The position numbers and the translations under genes are program-made. From the NCBI GenBank assembly GCA_031081675.1, contig JAVHLZ010000001.1, positions 76,944 through 140,943 on the forward strand: 64,000 nt of DNA, read 5' to 3'. This document shows positions 42,358 through 50,835 of this stretch, in pieces (within the stretch, counting starts at the first letter, position 1; every line of letters begins with the position of its first letter). The stretch is from Armatimonadota bacterium. Lineage in GTDB: Bacteria; Sysuimicrobiota; Sysuimicrobiia; Sysuimicrobiales; Kaftiobacteriaceae. The notes below the pieces were generated by a model. The model was not told the DNA's origin. It worked only from the letters and a program-made list of their open reading frames with translations, and did not search any database.

Positions 42358-42363
42358 ATTATA
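42358..42363 (-). promoter_or_regulatory. -10 element of the tRNA operon
   Basis: A perfect TATAAT on the minus strand lies 20 bases upstream of the tRNA-Asp 5' end. TTCCCT (42382-42387) at 18 bases is the best -35 candidate, but weak. It coincides with a short purine tract of the dispersed family. Confidence 0.6.
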
Positions 42364-42433
42364 CAGGAGAACAGAGGCACGAGGGAAGAAGGAACAGGGG
42401 TCGGAGATCTCACCGTTTCCTGCGAGGTCCTCC

Positions 42434-43240
42434 GTGACAGCGCTGCCGTCGCACCTGGACCTGGTCTACCACGCCCGCGAACCCTATCCCCGCGCCGTCC
42501 CCCTGGACGCGGTCTACGCGGACCTGGAGCTGCCCGCCGGACGCCCGGGGCGCCCGTTCGTGTACCTGAATATGGTCCAGACCCTCGACGGGCAGACGGT
42601 CGTCGGCGGGTCGGCGTGGACCATCGGCACCGAGGTGGACCACCACCTGTTCCGCCAGCTGCGGGTGCACGCCGACGCGGTCCTCTCCGGCGCCGGCACC
42701 CTGCGCCGGGACGACGTGGTGGTGACCACCCACCCCGAATTGCAGGAGCGGCGCCGGCGGGCAGGACAGCCGCCCAACCCCCCGGCGGTCCTGCTCAGCG
42801 CCACCTGCCGGTTCGCGCCGGAGGTGTTCGGCAAGGAGTTCTTCCGGCGCACCGACTTCGACCGCCTCATCCTCACCACGCCCCGGGCCGCCCCCGCCGA
42901 CATCGCGCAGGTCCGCGCCCGGGGAGTGCCCGTGGAGATCGTGCCGGCCGGCCCGGACGGCGGCGTGGACCTGGAGGAAGCCCTGCACCACCTGGCCGGG
43001 CGGGGGGTCCGCCGGCTGCTGTGCGAGGGCGGTCCCACTCTGGCCGCCGCCCTGGCGCGGGCCGCCCTGCTGGACGAGGTGTTCCTGACGGTGACCCTGC
43101 GCATTGGTGGAGACCCCTCCCAGCCGCGCCTGTTCGCCGGCCCGGTGAGAGCGGGTCCCCTGGACGTGGTCAGCCTCTACCACTACCGGGAGGGCGGCCT
43201 GCGGGAGGTCTACCTGCGCTTTCGCCTGACGTCCCCCTGA
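42434..43240 (+). CDS. RibD C-terminal domain / dihydrofolate reductase-like protein
   Basis: This 268-residue stand-alone reductase has the RibD_C fold: VYLNMVQTLDGQTVVGG, RQLRVHADAVLSGAGTLRRD, GVRRLLCEGGPTLAAALA and LDEVFLTVTLRIGGD. In riboflavin synthesis such domains reduce 5-amino-6-ribosylamino-pyrimidinedione with NADPH, but stand-alone copies have varied roles. No deaminase domain or other rib genes are visible. GTG start with a weak ribosome site. Confidence 0.88.
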   Translation: MTALPSHLDLVYHAREPYPRAVPLDAVYADLELPAGRPGRPFVYLNMVQTLDGQTVVGGSAWTIGTEVDHHLFRQLRVHADAVLSGAGTLRRDDVVVTTHPELQERRRRAGQPPNPPAVLLSATCRFAPEVFGKEFFRRTDFDRLILTTPRAAPADIAQVRARGVPVEIVPAGPDGGVDLEEALHHLAGRGVRRLLCEGGPTLAAALARAALLDEVFLTVTLRIGGDPSQPRLFAGPVRAGPLDVVSLYHYREGGLREVYLRFRLTSP

Positions 43241-43333
43241 CAGGCCCGGCAGGATTCCTGCTCCGCGAGTCTGACCCAGGAGTTTCCCTGGAAGATCCCG
43301 GGCATTTCTTCTAGGATGGAGGCTTTTTCCGCC

Positions 43334-45379
43334 ATGAGCGTCTCGGGCCGGGCCCAGGCGGCGGCCGCAGTGGTGCGGCGCCTGAACGCAGCGGTGAAAT
43401 CCCGCCGGCTGTACGCGGCGGGGCACCCGCTGCGCGCCCAGACGGTGCAGGCTCTGGCGGCCACCCTCGCCTCCTTCCACGAGCGTTACGGTGGATTCGT
43501 CCTGGAAACCCACCGGGACGGCCTGATCCTGGAAGGACGGCCGTTTGAGGGAGGCGAGTCCATCGACAGCCTGGCCCTGCAGCTGTACTCGGCCGGCGTC
43601 TGGCAGCTGATCCTGCTGCCGGGCATCGCCGAGGACGAGCTCCACCGGCTGCTGGACGTGGTGACCACGGACCCGGACGCCATCCTGCGGGAGGGAGGGC
43701 TGGCGGGACTGCTGGTCGCCCACCGCATCGAGCGCGCGCGGGTGGTGGAGCTGCGCCCGGGGGAGGACGACCCCGCCCAGATCTCCCTGGAGACGTACCA
43801 CCGCCTGCTGGACGGCTCCCTGTCGGCTGCGGAGCGGGCGGCGCTGGTGGGTGTGCTGCGAGCCGGGCCTCAGCATGCCGCCCGGCTGCTGGCCGTCCTG
43901 GTGGAGCGGACCCGCCAGGCGTTCGCCGACACCGCCGAGGGTGCAGCCCTGGGCCGGCGGGTGTACGCCGCGCTGGCCGCGGTGGACCGTCTGATCGCGG
44001 ACACCCCCGCCGCCGAGTCCCAGCAGCTTCTGCAGCACCTGGCGGCGGCGGTGACGGACCTGTCCGACCCGCAGGCCCGCGACGTGCACCGGACCGTGCT
44101 GGAGCGGGCCGCCCAGGACCTGTCGGCGCGGGCCCTGCTGGCGGCGATGACCAGCGAGCAGATCGCCCGCATGGTCATTCCCTGCCTGGAGGAGGGCACC
44201 CCGCCCCCGCAGGCCGCGCAGGTGGCCCAGGGCCTTCCCTTTGACCCCGACAAGGCGCGCGACGCGCTGGCCCTGGTGAGCCAGCACACCGGGCGCACCC
44301 TGGACCTGCCGCCGGTCCCCGAGGAACTGCGGCTGCCCCCGTGGGTCCGGGACATCCCCCAGGACCTCTCCGACTACCAGGTGTCTGACGACAGCCTGCA
44401 GGTCACCGACGAGGAGATCGCCGCCCTGCGGAAGGACGCGCGGGTGGACGAGGACGCGGTCCTCCAGGCGCACGCTCTGGCCCTGGCGCGTCTGGCCCGC
44501 GCGGAGTCGGACGTCCAGGAACTTGAGGCCACCCTGGCCGCGGTGGACGCCGACGTGGCCGCTCTGCTGGAGCGGGGCGCGACGGACGTGGCGGCCGCCG
44601 TCGTCTCTTACCTGGCGCCGGTCCTGCGGGCGCCCGGCCGGGTGGGCGACGCCGCCCGCACGGGAGTGCGCCGGATCGTGGTGGGAATGGCCACCCGCCT
44701 CTCGGCCCGCGAACTGCTGGCCTGGCCCGAGGACCACCCGCTGCTGGAGGCCTGGCGCGCGCTCGGCCCGGGCCTGGCCGCCGACCTGGTCCGCGCCGCC
44801 TCGGGTGAGCGGGACCCGGCGCGCCGACAGGCGCTGACGGCCGTTCTGGTCCGCATGGGGGATACGGCGGTGGACGCTCTGGGGGCCGCCCTGCTCGACC
44901 GCACCGCCGCCGTGGCCCGCGCCGCTGTCCTGCCGCTGGCCCACATCCGGACACCCCGGGCTCTGTCCGCCCTGCGGTCGGCGACCCGCCACCCCGATCC
45001 CGTGGTGCGCCGGGAGGTGGTGGCGGCCCTGGGCCCCCTGCCCGGGGCAGACGCCCAGGCCGCCCTGCTGGCCTTCCTGCCGGACCCGGACCTGGACGTC
45101 CGGGAGGCATGCGTGCGCCACCTGCGGCCGGAGACGGTCCGGCGGGCCGTCGGGGCCCTGGCCGACCTGCTCATGCGGCCCGACACCGGGACCCGCCCGC
45201 ACCTGCGCCTGCGGGTCATTGACCTCCTGGCCGCCTCCGGCGCCCAGGAGGCGATTCCGGCGCTGCGGCGCGTGAGCTCGCCGTTCCGGCTGCGCCGCCG
45301 CGACCGCGAGGTCGCCCGGGCCGCCCGGACCGCGCTGGCCCGGCTGCGGCAGGGCGGGTCCGCCGCCCGGAGGGAATAG
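43334..45379 (+). CDS. HEAT-repeat protein with the shared N-terminal module
   Basis: This 681-residue soluble protein begins with a module (residues 20-130: KSRRLYAAGHPLRAQTV, GIAEDELHRLLDVVTTD, REGGLAGLL) also found at the same positions in the next gene. The middle is helical, and the C-terminal third (about 480-670) consists of HEAT-type repeats (AVARAAVLPLAHIRTPRALS, VVRREVVAALGPLPGADAQA). ATG 43334 is chosen since GGAGG at 43318 is spaced for it and the shared module then aligns residue by residue with the HD-GYP protein. No catalytic domain is seen; a scaffold role is inferred. Confidence 0.78.
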   Translation: MSVSGRAQAAAAVVRRLNAAVKSRRLYAAGHPLRAQTVQALAATLASFHERYGGFVLETHRDGLILEGRPFEGGESIDSLALQLYSAGVWQLILLPGIAEDELHRLLDVVTTDPDAILREGGLAGLLVAHRIERARVVELRPGEDDPAQISLETYHRLLDGSLSAAERAALVGVLRAGPQHAARLLAVLVERTRQAFADTAEGAALGRRVYAALAAVDRLIADTPAAESQQLLQHLAAAVTDLSDPQARDVHRTVLERAAQDLSARALLAAMTSEQIARMVIPCLEEGTPPPQAAQVAQGLPFDPDKARDALALVSQHTGRTLDLPPVPEELRLPPWVRDIPQDLSDYQVSDDSLQVTDEEIAALRKDARVDEDAVLQAHALALARLARAESDVQELEATLAAVDADVAALLERGATDVAAAVVSYLAPVLRAPGRVGDAARTGVRRIVVGMATRLSARELLAWPEDHPLLEAWRALGPGLAADLVRAASGERDPARRQALTAVLVRMGDTAVDALGAALLDRTAAVARAAVLPLAHIRTPRALSALRSATRHPDPVVRREVVAALGPLPGADAQAALLAFLPDPDLDVREACVRHLRPETVRRAVGALADLLMRPDTGTRPHLRLRVIDLLAASGAQEAIPALRRVSSPFRLRRRDREVARAARTALARLRQGGSAARRE

Positions 45380-45382
45380 TCC

Positions 45383-46747
45383 GTGACGCGCCCGCGGAGC
45401 TCCTCGGTCACGGCCACGCTGCTGCGGTACCTCGCCACCGCCTGCAAGCACCGGGCCATGTACCCTCCCGAGCACCCGGTCGTCCGGCGCGCCCTGGACG
45501 ACCTGGTGCAGCTGCTGGACCTGCTGCTGCGGGACCGGGACGTCATCACCTTCCAGATCTACGAGGACACGTTCTTCCTGGACAACCAGATGCTGCCCGA
45601 GGAGAGCCTGCGGTATGCCGCTCTGCTCACCGCCTGCCTGGAGCGGGGCGTGGGGGTGTGCGCGATCCGCCGGGGGATCAGCGCTCAGGAGGCGCACGCC
45701 TTCGTGAACCTGCTCACCACGCCGACCGCCGTCGTGCGCGCCCGCGGCGGGCCGGCGGCCGTCCTCGCGGAGTCCGGGGTGCAGCATGTCACCGTGGAGT
45801 CCCCTCGGGAGGCGCCCCCCACCGAGATGCCCGTGGAGGTCGAGCCGGCCAGCGCCTACCAGGCGGGGACCCTGGTGGCCCAGGAGCTCCGCGCCCAGGC
45901 AGTGCGCCGCCAGCCTCTGGACATGCGCCGCGCCCGGGTCTTCCTCTCGGCGGCGATCGAGGTGGTCCTGGAGAACCGGTCCGCCCTGCTGGCGCTGATG
46001 GCTGACCGGAGCCACGACGAATCCAGCGCCTACCACGCCGTCAACGTGGCGCTGCTGGCCCTGGTGATCGGCACCCGGCTGGAGCTCAGCCGGGAGGCGC
46101 TGATGGCCCTTGGCATGGGCGCCCTGCTGCACGACATCGGCAAGGTGCGCGTCGGTCCCGACCTGCTCAACCGCGCCACGCCCCTGGAGCCCGACGAGCA
46201 GTCCGCGCTGGACCGGCACCCCGCCCACGGGGCCAACATCCTGCGCGACCTGGACGGCCTGGGCCGGCTGGCCATGGTGTGCGCCCTGGAGCACCACCTG
46301 CACGCCGACGGTTCCGGCTACCCCGAGCCCGCCGGCGGGGTCCGCCCGCACCTGTTCTCCCGCATCGTCGCCGTGGCGGACACCTACGACACGGTGACGT
46401 CGGCCCGCCGGGGCACCCAGCGCCCGCTGCGCCCCGACCTGGCCATGAAGTGGATCGCCGTCGGGCTGGGCAGCATCTACGACCCGGTGGTGGGCAAGGT
46501 GTTCCTGAAGATGATGGGTGTCTATCCGGTGGGCAGCCTGGTGCAGCTCAACACCGGCGAGGTGGCCGTGGTGGTCCGGCCCGCCGAGAGCCGGGTGAAC
46601 TGCCCGGTGGTCCAGGTGGTCCGCGATGGCCGCCCGGCGGAGGTCGTCGATCTGGCGGTCGCCGCGGACAGGTGGATCGTGACCGGCGTGGATCCCGCGG
46701 ATGCCGGCGTGGACGCCGCGGCCGTCCTGCAGTCCTCGGCCGCCTAG
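45383..46747 (+). CDS. HD-GYP domain phosphodiesterase with the shared N-terminal module
   Basis: This 454-residue protein has an HD-GYP domain that normally degrades cyclic di-GMP: H218 in AYHAVNVA, H250-D251 in LLHDIGKVRVG, H279 and H282 in RHPAHGANIL, HH304-305, and DGSGYP (309-314). The N-terminal 130 residues repeat the module of the HEAT protein (KHRAMYPPEHPVV, GISAQEAHAFVNLLTTP, RARGGPAAVL). The start follows the HEAT stop by three bases, so the two are co-translated. The C-terminal part (380-450) is a small beta domain. Confidence 0.9.
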   Translation: MTRPRSSSVTATLLRYLATACKHRAMYPPEHPVVRRALDDLVQLLDLLLRDRDVITFQIYEDTFFLDNQMLPEESLRYAALLTACLERGVGVCAIRRGISAQEAHAFVNLLTTPTAVVRARGGPAAVLAESGVQHVTVESPREAPPTEMPVEVEPASAYQAGTLVAQELRAQAVRRQPLDMRRARVFLSAAIEVVLENRSALLALMADRSHDESSAYHAVNVALLALVIGTRLELSREALMALGMGALLHDIGKVRVGPDLLNRATPLEPDEQSALDRHPAHGANILRDLDGLGRLAMVCALEHHLHADGSGYPEPAGGVRPHLFSRIVAVADTYDTVTSARRGTQRPLRPDLAMKWIAVGLGSIYDPVVGKVFLKMMGVYPVGSLVQLNTGEVAVVVRPAESRVNCPVVQVVRDGRPAEVVDLAVAADRWIVTGVDPADAGVDAAAVLQSSAA

Positions 46748-46765
46748 GGCCGGACATCGGAACAA

Positions 46766-46801
46766 AAACAAGAGGCGGCACACTGCGCCGTCCTCTTGTT
46801 T
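46766..46801. terminator. bidirectional intrinsic terminator
   Basis: Outer arms AAACAAGAGG (46766-46775) and CCTCTTGTTT (46792-46801) pair perfectly, with an inner CGGC/GCCG helix. On the minus strand it ends in TTTTTGTT and serves the micropeptide gene; on the plus strand the T-run is shorter and serves the HD-GYP gene. Confidence 0.85.
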
Positions 46802-46802
46802 C

Positions 46803-46820
46803 ACCCAACATCCGTTGGGT
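46803..46820 (-). terminator. hairpin just after the micropeptide stop
   Basis: ACCCAAC and GTTGGGT (7-bp arms, four-base loop) lie two bases after the TAA of the minus-strand micropeptide and immediately before the larger terminator. It may protect the short transcript's 3' end or be a second terminator element. Confidence 0.5.
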
Positions 46821-46822
46821 CG

Positions 46823-46855
46823 TTACTTCTTCTTCTTGGCCTTCTTCTTGGCCAT
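46823..46855 (-). CDS. ten-residue Lys/Ala micropeptide
   Basis: The frame encodes MAKKKAKKKK followed by TAA. A GGGGAGGG ribosome-site-like sequence lies six to nine bases before the ATG, and two hairpins, the second with a T-run, follow the stop directly, so the layout is that of a complete tiny gene. All lysines use AAG and the alanines GCC, in keeping with local codon bias. The 197-base gap upstream (46856-47052) is divergent with the SLH gene and shows no other gene. Similar Lys/Ala tails occur in histone-like nucleic-acid-binding proteins; function here is unknown. Confidence 0.5.
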   Translation of the reverse strand: MAKKKAKKKK

Positions 46856-47052
46856 GGACCACCCTCCCCCGCGTTGCGCCGGGGCTGCCGTCGGGCGCCC
46901 CACGCAGAATGGACGGTCCTGTGACCGTCGCGCACATTAGTTCGCCACCACATGTCGTTTTCCTTCCGTCCATGGCCACAAAATTTGGGGGCGAACGCCC
47001 GCGTGCGGCGACGCAGGGAGATGGCGGAGCCTGAGGGAACCTCAACGCCCGG

Positions 47053-48936
47053 ATGCGCGTCCTGGCCTGCGCCCTGGTCAGTATCCTCCTGCTGCCCCTC
47101 GCGGTCCAGGCCCAGCCCCCCGCCACCGATGCGGCGGGACACTGGGCCGAGGACCGCATCCGGCTCCTGGTCCGGCGCGGGATCGTCGACGTCACCGGCG
47201 GCCTGTTCTCCCCCGATCTGGCGGTGACACGCGCCGAGTTCATCGCCTGGCTGGTCCGGGCGCTGGGCCTTCCGCTGCGTCCGTCGTCGTCTGCCGTCAC
47301 GGACGTTCCCGCCTCCCACCCGCTCGCCCCGTACGTGGAGGCGGCCGTCGTCTTCGGGCTGGTTCCCCGCGGACAGACCTTCGCGCCGGATGCGCCGGTC
47401 ACGCGGGCGGACGCAGTGGCCCAGGTGGTGTCAGCTCTGGGATATGCCTTTGAGGCCGTGGCGCTCGCCGACGAGCCGCCCCTGTACGACGACGTGGCCG
47501 AGCTGCCGCCGGCGCTGCGCGGCGCCATCGCCGTGGCGGCGCGCACCGATCCCCCGCTGTGGCAGGAACCCCCCGCGGCGCAGTTCCGCCCCTCCGCCGC
47601 CCTCACGCGGGCGGAGGCCGCGGGACTGGTCGGCGGCGCCCTGCTGGCCTCGGAGCAGGGTCTGCGGCTGCGGTACGCGCTGGGCGCGGAGGGGCTGGAC
47701 CTGCTGGTCGAGCGCCGCGGCGTCCTGCGGATCCCGCCCCTCTGGCGGGTGCAGGTCGGCGCCTTCACCAGCGAGGACAACGCGCGGCGGCTGGCGGCGG
47801 CCGTGGAGGCCCGCGGGCTGCCGGTCGTGGTGGAATTTGTGGACGGGCTGTACAAGGTGCGGGTGGGAGCCTTCGCCACCCCCGCGGAGGCGGCGCTGGC
47901 GCGGGACGAACTGGCATCCGAGGGCTATCCCACGTGGGTGGTCCAGACGGTGGCGAACCCCGACATCCTGCCGGGGCCGTTCCGGGTAGCGGCGGTGGTG
48001 GTGGACACCCGTCGGGGGCTGCAGATCCGCCCCGCCGTCGGCGACGGCCAGCGGATGCGGCGGGTCCGCACCACCGACGTGGCCCGGCGTCTGCGGGCCC
48101 TGGCGGCGGTGAACGCCAATTTCTTCAGCCCGTCCGGGGATCCCCTGGGGTGCCTGATGGTGGACGGCGCGCTGCTCAGCGAGCCGGACCCCCAGCGTTC
48201 CTGCGCGGGGCTGACCGACGACGGCGGAGTGGTCATCGACCGGGTCGGCTGGGACGCCGCGGTGGTCACCCCCGACGCCCGGGCAACCCTGGACGGGGTC
48301 AACCGCGAGCGCGGCCCCCACGAGCTGATCCTGTACCGGCCGCCGTTCGACACCTCCACCCGGACCAACCCCTACGGCGCGGAGGCGGTCGTGCGCGGGG
48401 GCGTGGTCGTCGCCGTTACCGACGGACGGGGAAACACGGCGATTCCTCCCGACGGAGTCGTGATCTCGGGCCACGGGCGGGCACGCCAGTGGATCCTGCA
48501 GCACCTGGCGGCGGGCACGCCGGTGGACGTGCAGGTCCGCCTGGTGCCGGCGTCCGGCGACCCCCGCTGGGAGCGGGTCAGGCACGCCGTGGGCGGGGGG
48601 CCGCGGCTGCTGGCCGGCGGCCAGCTGGTGTCCGACGAAGGTTTCCCCGCCACCCTGGTGTCCCTCCGCCATCCCCGGACGGCCCTGGGCATCCTTGCCG
48701 ACGGCCGCATCGCGCTGGTGGTGGTGGACGGCCGGCAGCCCACCCACAGTCTGGGGATGACGCTGGTGGAGCTGGCCCTGGAGCTGTACCGGCTGGGCGC
48801 GGTGGACGGGATCAACCTCGACGGCGGCGGCTCCAGCACCCTGGTGGCCGGAGGCCGACTGATGAACCGGCCCGCCGACGAAACCGGCGAGCGCATGGTG
48901 CCGGCGGCGCTGGTCGTCCTCCCGGCGGGACCGTAA
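47053..48936 (+). CDS. SLH-SPOR-phosphodiester glycosidase surface protein
   Basis: This secreted 627-residue protein has a signal peptide (LACALVSILLLPLAVQAQ) and then SLH-type repeats (AAGHWAEDRIRLLVRRGIVD, VTRAEFIAWLVRALGLPL, VTRADAVAQVVSALGY, LTRAEAAGLVGG) for cell-wall anchoring. A SPOR-like domain follows around residues 230-300 (WRVQVGAFTSEDNARRLAAA, YKVRVGAFATPAEAALARDE). The C-terminal half is the NAGPA phosphodiester glycosidase domain (AAVNANFFSPSGDPLGCLMV, GINLDGGGSSTLVAGGRLMN). Its substrate is probably an envelope glycan or phosphodiester. Confidence 0.9.
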   Translation: MRVLACALVSILLLPLAVQAQPPATDAAGHWAEDRIRLLVRRGIVDVTGGLFSPDLAVTRAEFIAWLVRALGLPLRPSSSAVTDVPASHPLAPYVEAAVVFGLVPRGQTFAPDAPVTRADAVAQVVSALGYAFEAVALADEPPLYDDVAELPPALRGAIAVAARTDPPLWQEPPAAQFRPSAALTRAEAAGLVGGALLASEQGLRLRYALGAEGLDLLVERRGVLRIPPLWRVQVGAFTSEDNARRLAAAVEARGLPVVVEFVDGLYKVRVGAFATPAEAALARDELASEGYPTWVVQTVANPDILPGPFRVAAVVVDTRRGLQIRPAVGDGQRMRRVRTTDVARRLRALAAVNANFFSPSGDPLGCLMVDGALLSEPDPQRSCAGLTDDGGVVIDRVGWDAAVVTPDARATLDGVNRERGPHELILYRPPFDTSTRTNPYGAEAVVRGGVVVAVTDGRGNTAIPPDGVVISGHGRARQWILQHLAAGTPVDVQVRLVPASGDPRWERVRHAVGGGPRLLAGGQLVSDEGFPATLVSLRHPRTALGILADGRIALVVVDGRQPTHSLGMTLVELALELYRLGAVDGINLDGGGSSTLVAGGRLMNRPADETGERMVPAALVVLPAGP

Positions 48937-49012
48937 AAAGGGAAGAGGGAACAGGGAGCCTCTAACGCAGTTTGCCCTTTTCCTTTTTCCCTTTTCCCTT
49001 TTCCCTTATTCC
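48935..49012. repeat. paired purine and pyrimidine tracts
   Basis: A purine tract (48935-48957) and a pyrimidine tract (48974-49012) of the dispersed R/Y family face each other between convergent genes and could pair into a long hairpin that would act as a terminator. The right tract overlaps the stop of the MocA-like gene. Confidence 0.75.
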
Positions 49013-49593
49013 AGCAGTGCCGCGTCGTCGGGCGTGTCGATGTCGCGCGCGGCCTCGGGGGGAATCTCGACGGTCACGACGTGCCGGGGATAGGTCCGCA
49101 GCACCTGGCGGGCTCCCTGGTCCCCATCCAGCACCAGCAGCTCCAGGAACAGGGCGCGGTCAAACAGCACGGGGACCCCCACCACGTCTCCGTAGCGGCA
49201 GGCGACGATCTTGCTCTGGGTGGTCTGGTAGACCTCCCGCAGCCGCCGGACGGTGCCGGCGTCGATGAACGGCTGGTCCGCCAGGAGGATCACGACCGCG
49301 CGGGTGTCCTCGGGCAGGGCCTGGATGCCCGCGCGGATGGACGTGCTCATGCCTTCGGCATGGTCGGGGTTCTCCACCACCGTGGCCGGTGTCCCCTCCA
49401 GAACGGGCCGGTAGCGGTCGGCGTCGGCGCCCAGGACGACCACCACCGGGTCGCAGCCTCCCTCCCACGCCGCCTCCACCACCCGGACCAGCAGAGGCCG
49501 GCCGCGGTACGTCAGCAGGAGCTTGGGCCGCCCCATGCGGCGACTGCTGCCGGCGGCCAGCACCACGGCGGCGACGGGGACGGCGTCGCTCAC
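49006..49593 (-). CDS. molybdenum cofactor cytidylyltransferase, MocA-like
   Basis: This 195-residue nucleotidyltransferase begins VAAVVLAAGSSRRMGRPKLL, the MobA/MocA nucleotide-binding loop, and has VVVLGADADRY, AVVILLADQPFI and GVPVLFDRALFLELL. MocA makes the MCD (cytosine dinucleotide) form of the Mo cofactor used by xanthine-dehydrogenase and CO-dehydrogenase-type enzymes. Its place at the end of the xdhC-containing operon fits. GTG start. Confidence 0.87.
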   Translation of the reverse strand: MSDAVPVAAVVLAAGSSRRMGRPKLLLTYRGRPLLVRVVEAAWEGGCDPVVVVLGADADRYRPVLEGTPATVVENPDHAEGMSTSIRAGIQALPEDTRAVVILLADQPFIDAGTVRRLREVYQTTQSKIVACRYGDVVGVPVLFDRALFLELLVLDGDQGARQVLRTYPRHVVTVEIPPEAARDIDTPDDAALLE

Positions 49594-49676
49594 GGGTCAC
49601 CGGCAGGGCCGGCCCACCGCCCCGGGCGGACCGTCGGGCGGGCGCGAGAAGGTCCCGGCGCGGTCACGGTGGCGGA

Positions 49677-50813
49677 TCAGGCTCCCGGGGTCCGGGTGGG
49701 GCGGTCCACCGTCTGGTGAATGGGGCCCGGGCGCTCCCGCAGGAACCCGGCGCGCCGCCCGGCCTGGACGGCCTGGATCTCTCCGACCACCGCCAGGGCA
49801 ATCTCCTCGGGGGTGTCCGCCCCCACGTCCAGGCCGACGGGCCCGTAGATCCGCGCCAGGTCCGCGTCGGCGATCGCCACCCCGTCCCGGCGCAGATCCG
49901 CCAGGATCTTCTCGGTGCGGGCCCGGGGGCCCAGCATCCCGATGTAGGGGACCTCGGTGCCCAGAAAGCCGCGCAGCAGGTCCCGGTCGTGCAGGTAGTT
50001 GTGGGTCATGATCACCACGTAGGTGCGGCGGTCTGTGGGCACGCGGCGGGCCGCCTCAGCCGGCTCGGCGTGCACGAACTGCCGGGCGCCGGGAAACCGC
50101 TGGGGCGAGAGGAAGCGCTCCCGGGAATCCGCCACCACCACGCGCCAGCCCACCGCCGCGGCCAGCTGCACCACCGGGATGGCGTCGTGCCCGGCGCCGC
50201 ACACCACCAGCCGGATCGGCGGGCGCAGCACCTCCACGAAGCACGTGGCCTCTCCGCGCCCGCCCGCCAGGGTGTGCACCCGGGAGGCGCCCTCGTCCAG
50301 GGCGGCCGCCGCCGCCCGCGCCGCCCGCCGGTCCAGGTCCGGGTCACCCAGGGTGCCCACCGGAGCGCCGTCCGGCCACAGCGCCAGCCGGGCTCCGGCC
50401 GGCGCCGCCCCGCCCAGGACCGTGACCACGGCCAGCGGCCGCTCCTCGGCGATGGCGCGCCGGTACAGCCCGAACACCTCCGCCGACGGGTCCACGGGTT
50501 CGATGAAGATGTCCACGGCGCCGTTGCACCCCAGCCCCAGCCCCCACACCACGTCGTCGTCGGCGGTCAGGTCATAGGTCACCAGGCGGGGCTGCCCCGT
50601 GCGCATCACCTCGTCGGCCACCACCATCACGTCGCTTTCCAGGCAGCCGCCGCTGATGTTGCCGACCATCTGCTGGCTGCGGGTCAGCAGCAGACGCGCC
50701 CCCTCCCGCCGGTAGGTGGACCCGCGCACCCCCACGATGGTGGCCAGGGCCATGGATTCCCCGGCGCGGGCGAAGCGCTCCATGGCGTCCAGGATCTCCG
50801 CCAGCTCTTTCAT
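49677..50813 (-). CDS. XdhC/CoxI-family maturation factor
   Basis: XdhC proteins insert or sulfurate the Mo cofactor of xanthine-dehydrogenase-type enzymes. The 378-residue protein has an N-terminal XdhC/CoxI domain (GVRGSTYRREGARLLLTRSQ, VGNISGGCLESDVMVVADEV) and a C-terminal Rossmann domain (VVCGAGHDAIPVVQLAAAVG, IGMLGPRARTEKIL). ATG 50813 is selected for its GGGAGGGAG site. It follows the CoxE-like gene by 22 bases. Confidence 0.93.
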   Translation of the reverse strand: MKELAEILDAMERFARAGESMALATIVGVRGSTYRREGARLLLTRSQQMVGNISGGCLESDVMVVADEVMRTGQPRLVTYDLTADDDVVWGLGLGCNGAVDIFIEPVDPSAEVFGLYRRAIAEERPLAVVTVLGGAAPAGARLALWPDGAPVGTLGDPDLDRRAARAAAAALDEGASRVHTLAGGRGEATCFVEVLRPPIRLVVCGAGHDAIPVVQLAAAVGWRVVVADSRERFLSPQRFPGARQFVHAEPAEAARRVPTDRRTYVVIMTHNYLHDRDLLRGFLGTEVPYIGMLGPRARTEKILADLRRDGVAIADADLARIYGPVGLDVGADTPEEIALAVVGEIQAVQAGRRAGFLRERPGPIHQTVDRPTRTPGA

Positions 50814-50835
50814 GGTCCCGCTCCCTCCCCGCCGG

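Noticed and set aside
41616..42413. Long N-terminal extension of the RHH/coiled-coil protein
   Set aside because: The extension translates two tRNA genes (for example the VAQLVERGPEEPGVGGS peptide), a common artefact.
42410..46804. A 1,464-codon open frame on the minus strand
   Set aside because: It is antisense to the RibD-like, HEAT and HD-GYP genes, all with strong protein signatures. Its translation is a low-complexity His/Gln/Gly/Arg mix, as expected from GC-rich shadow frames.
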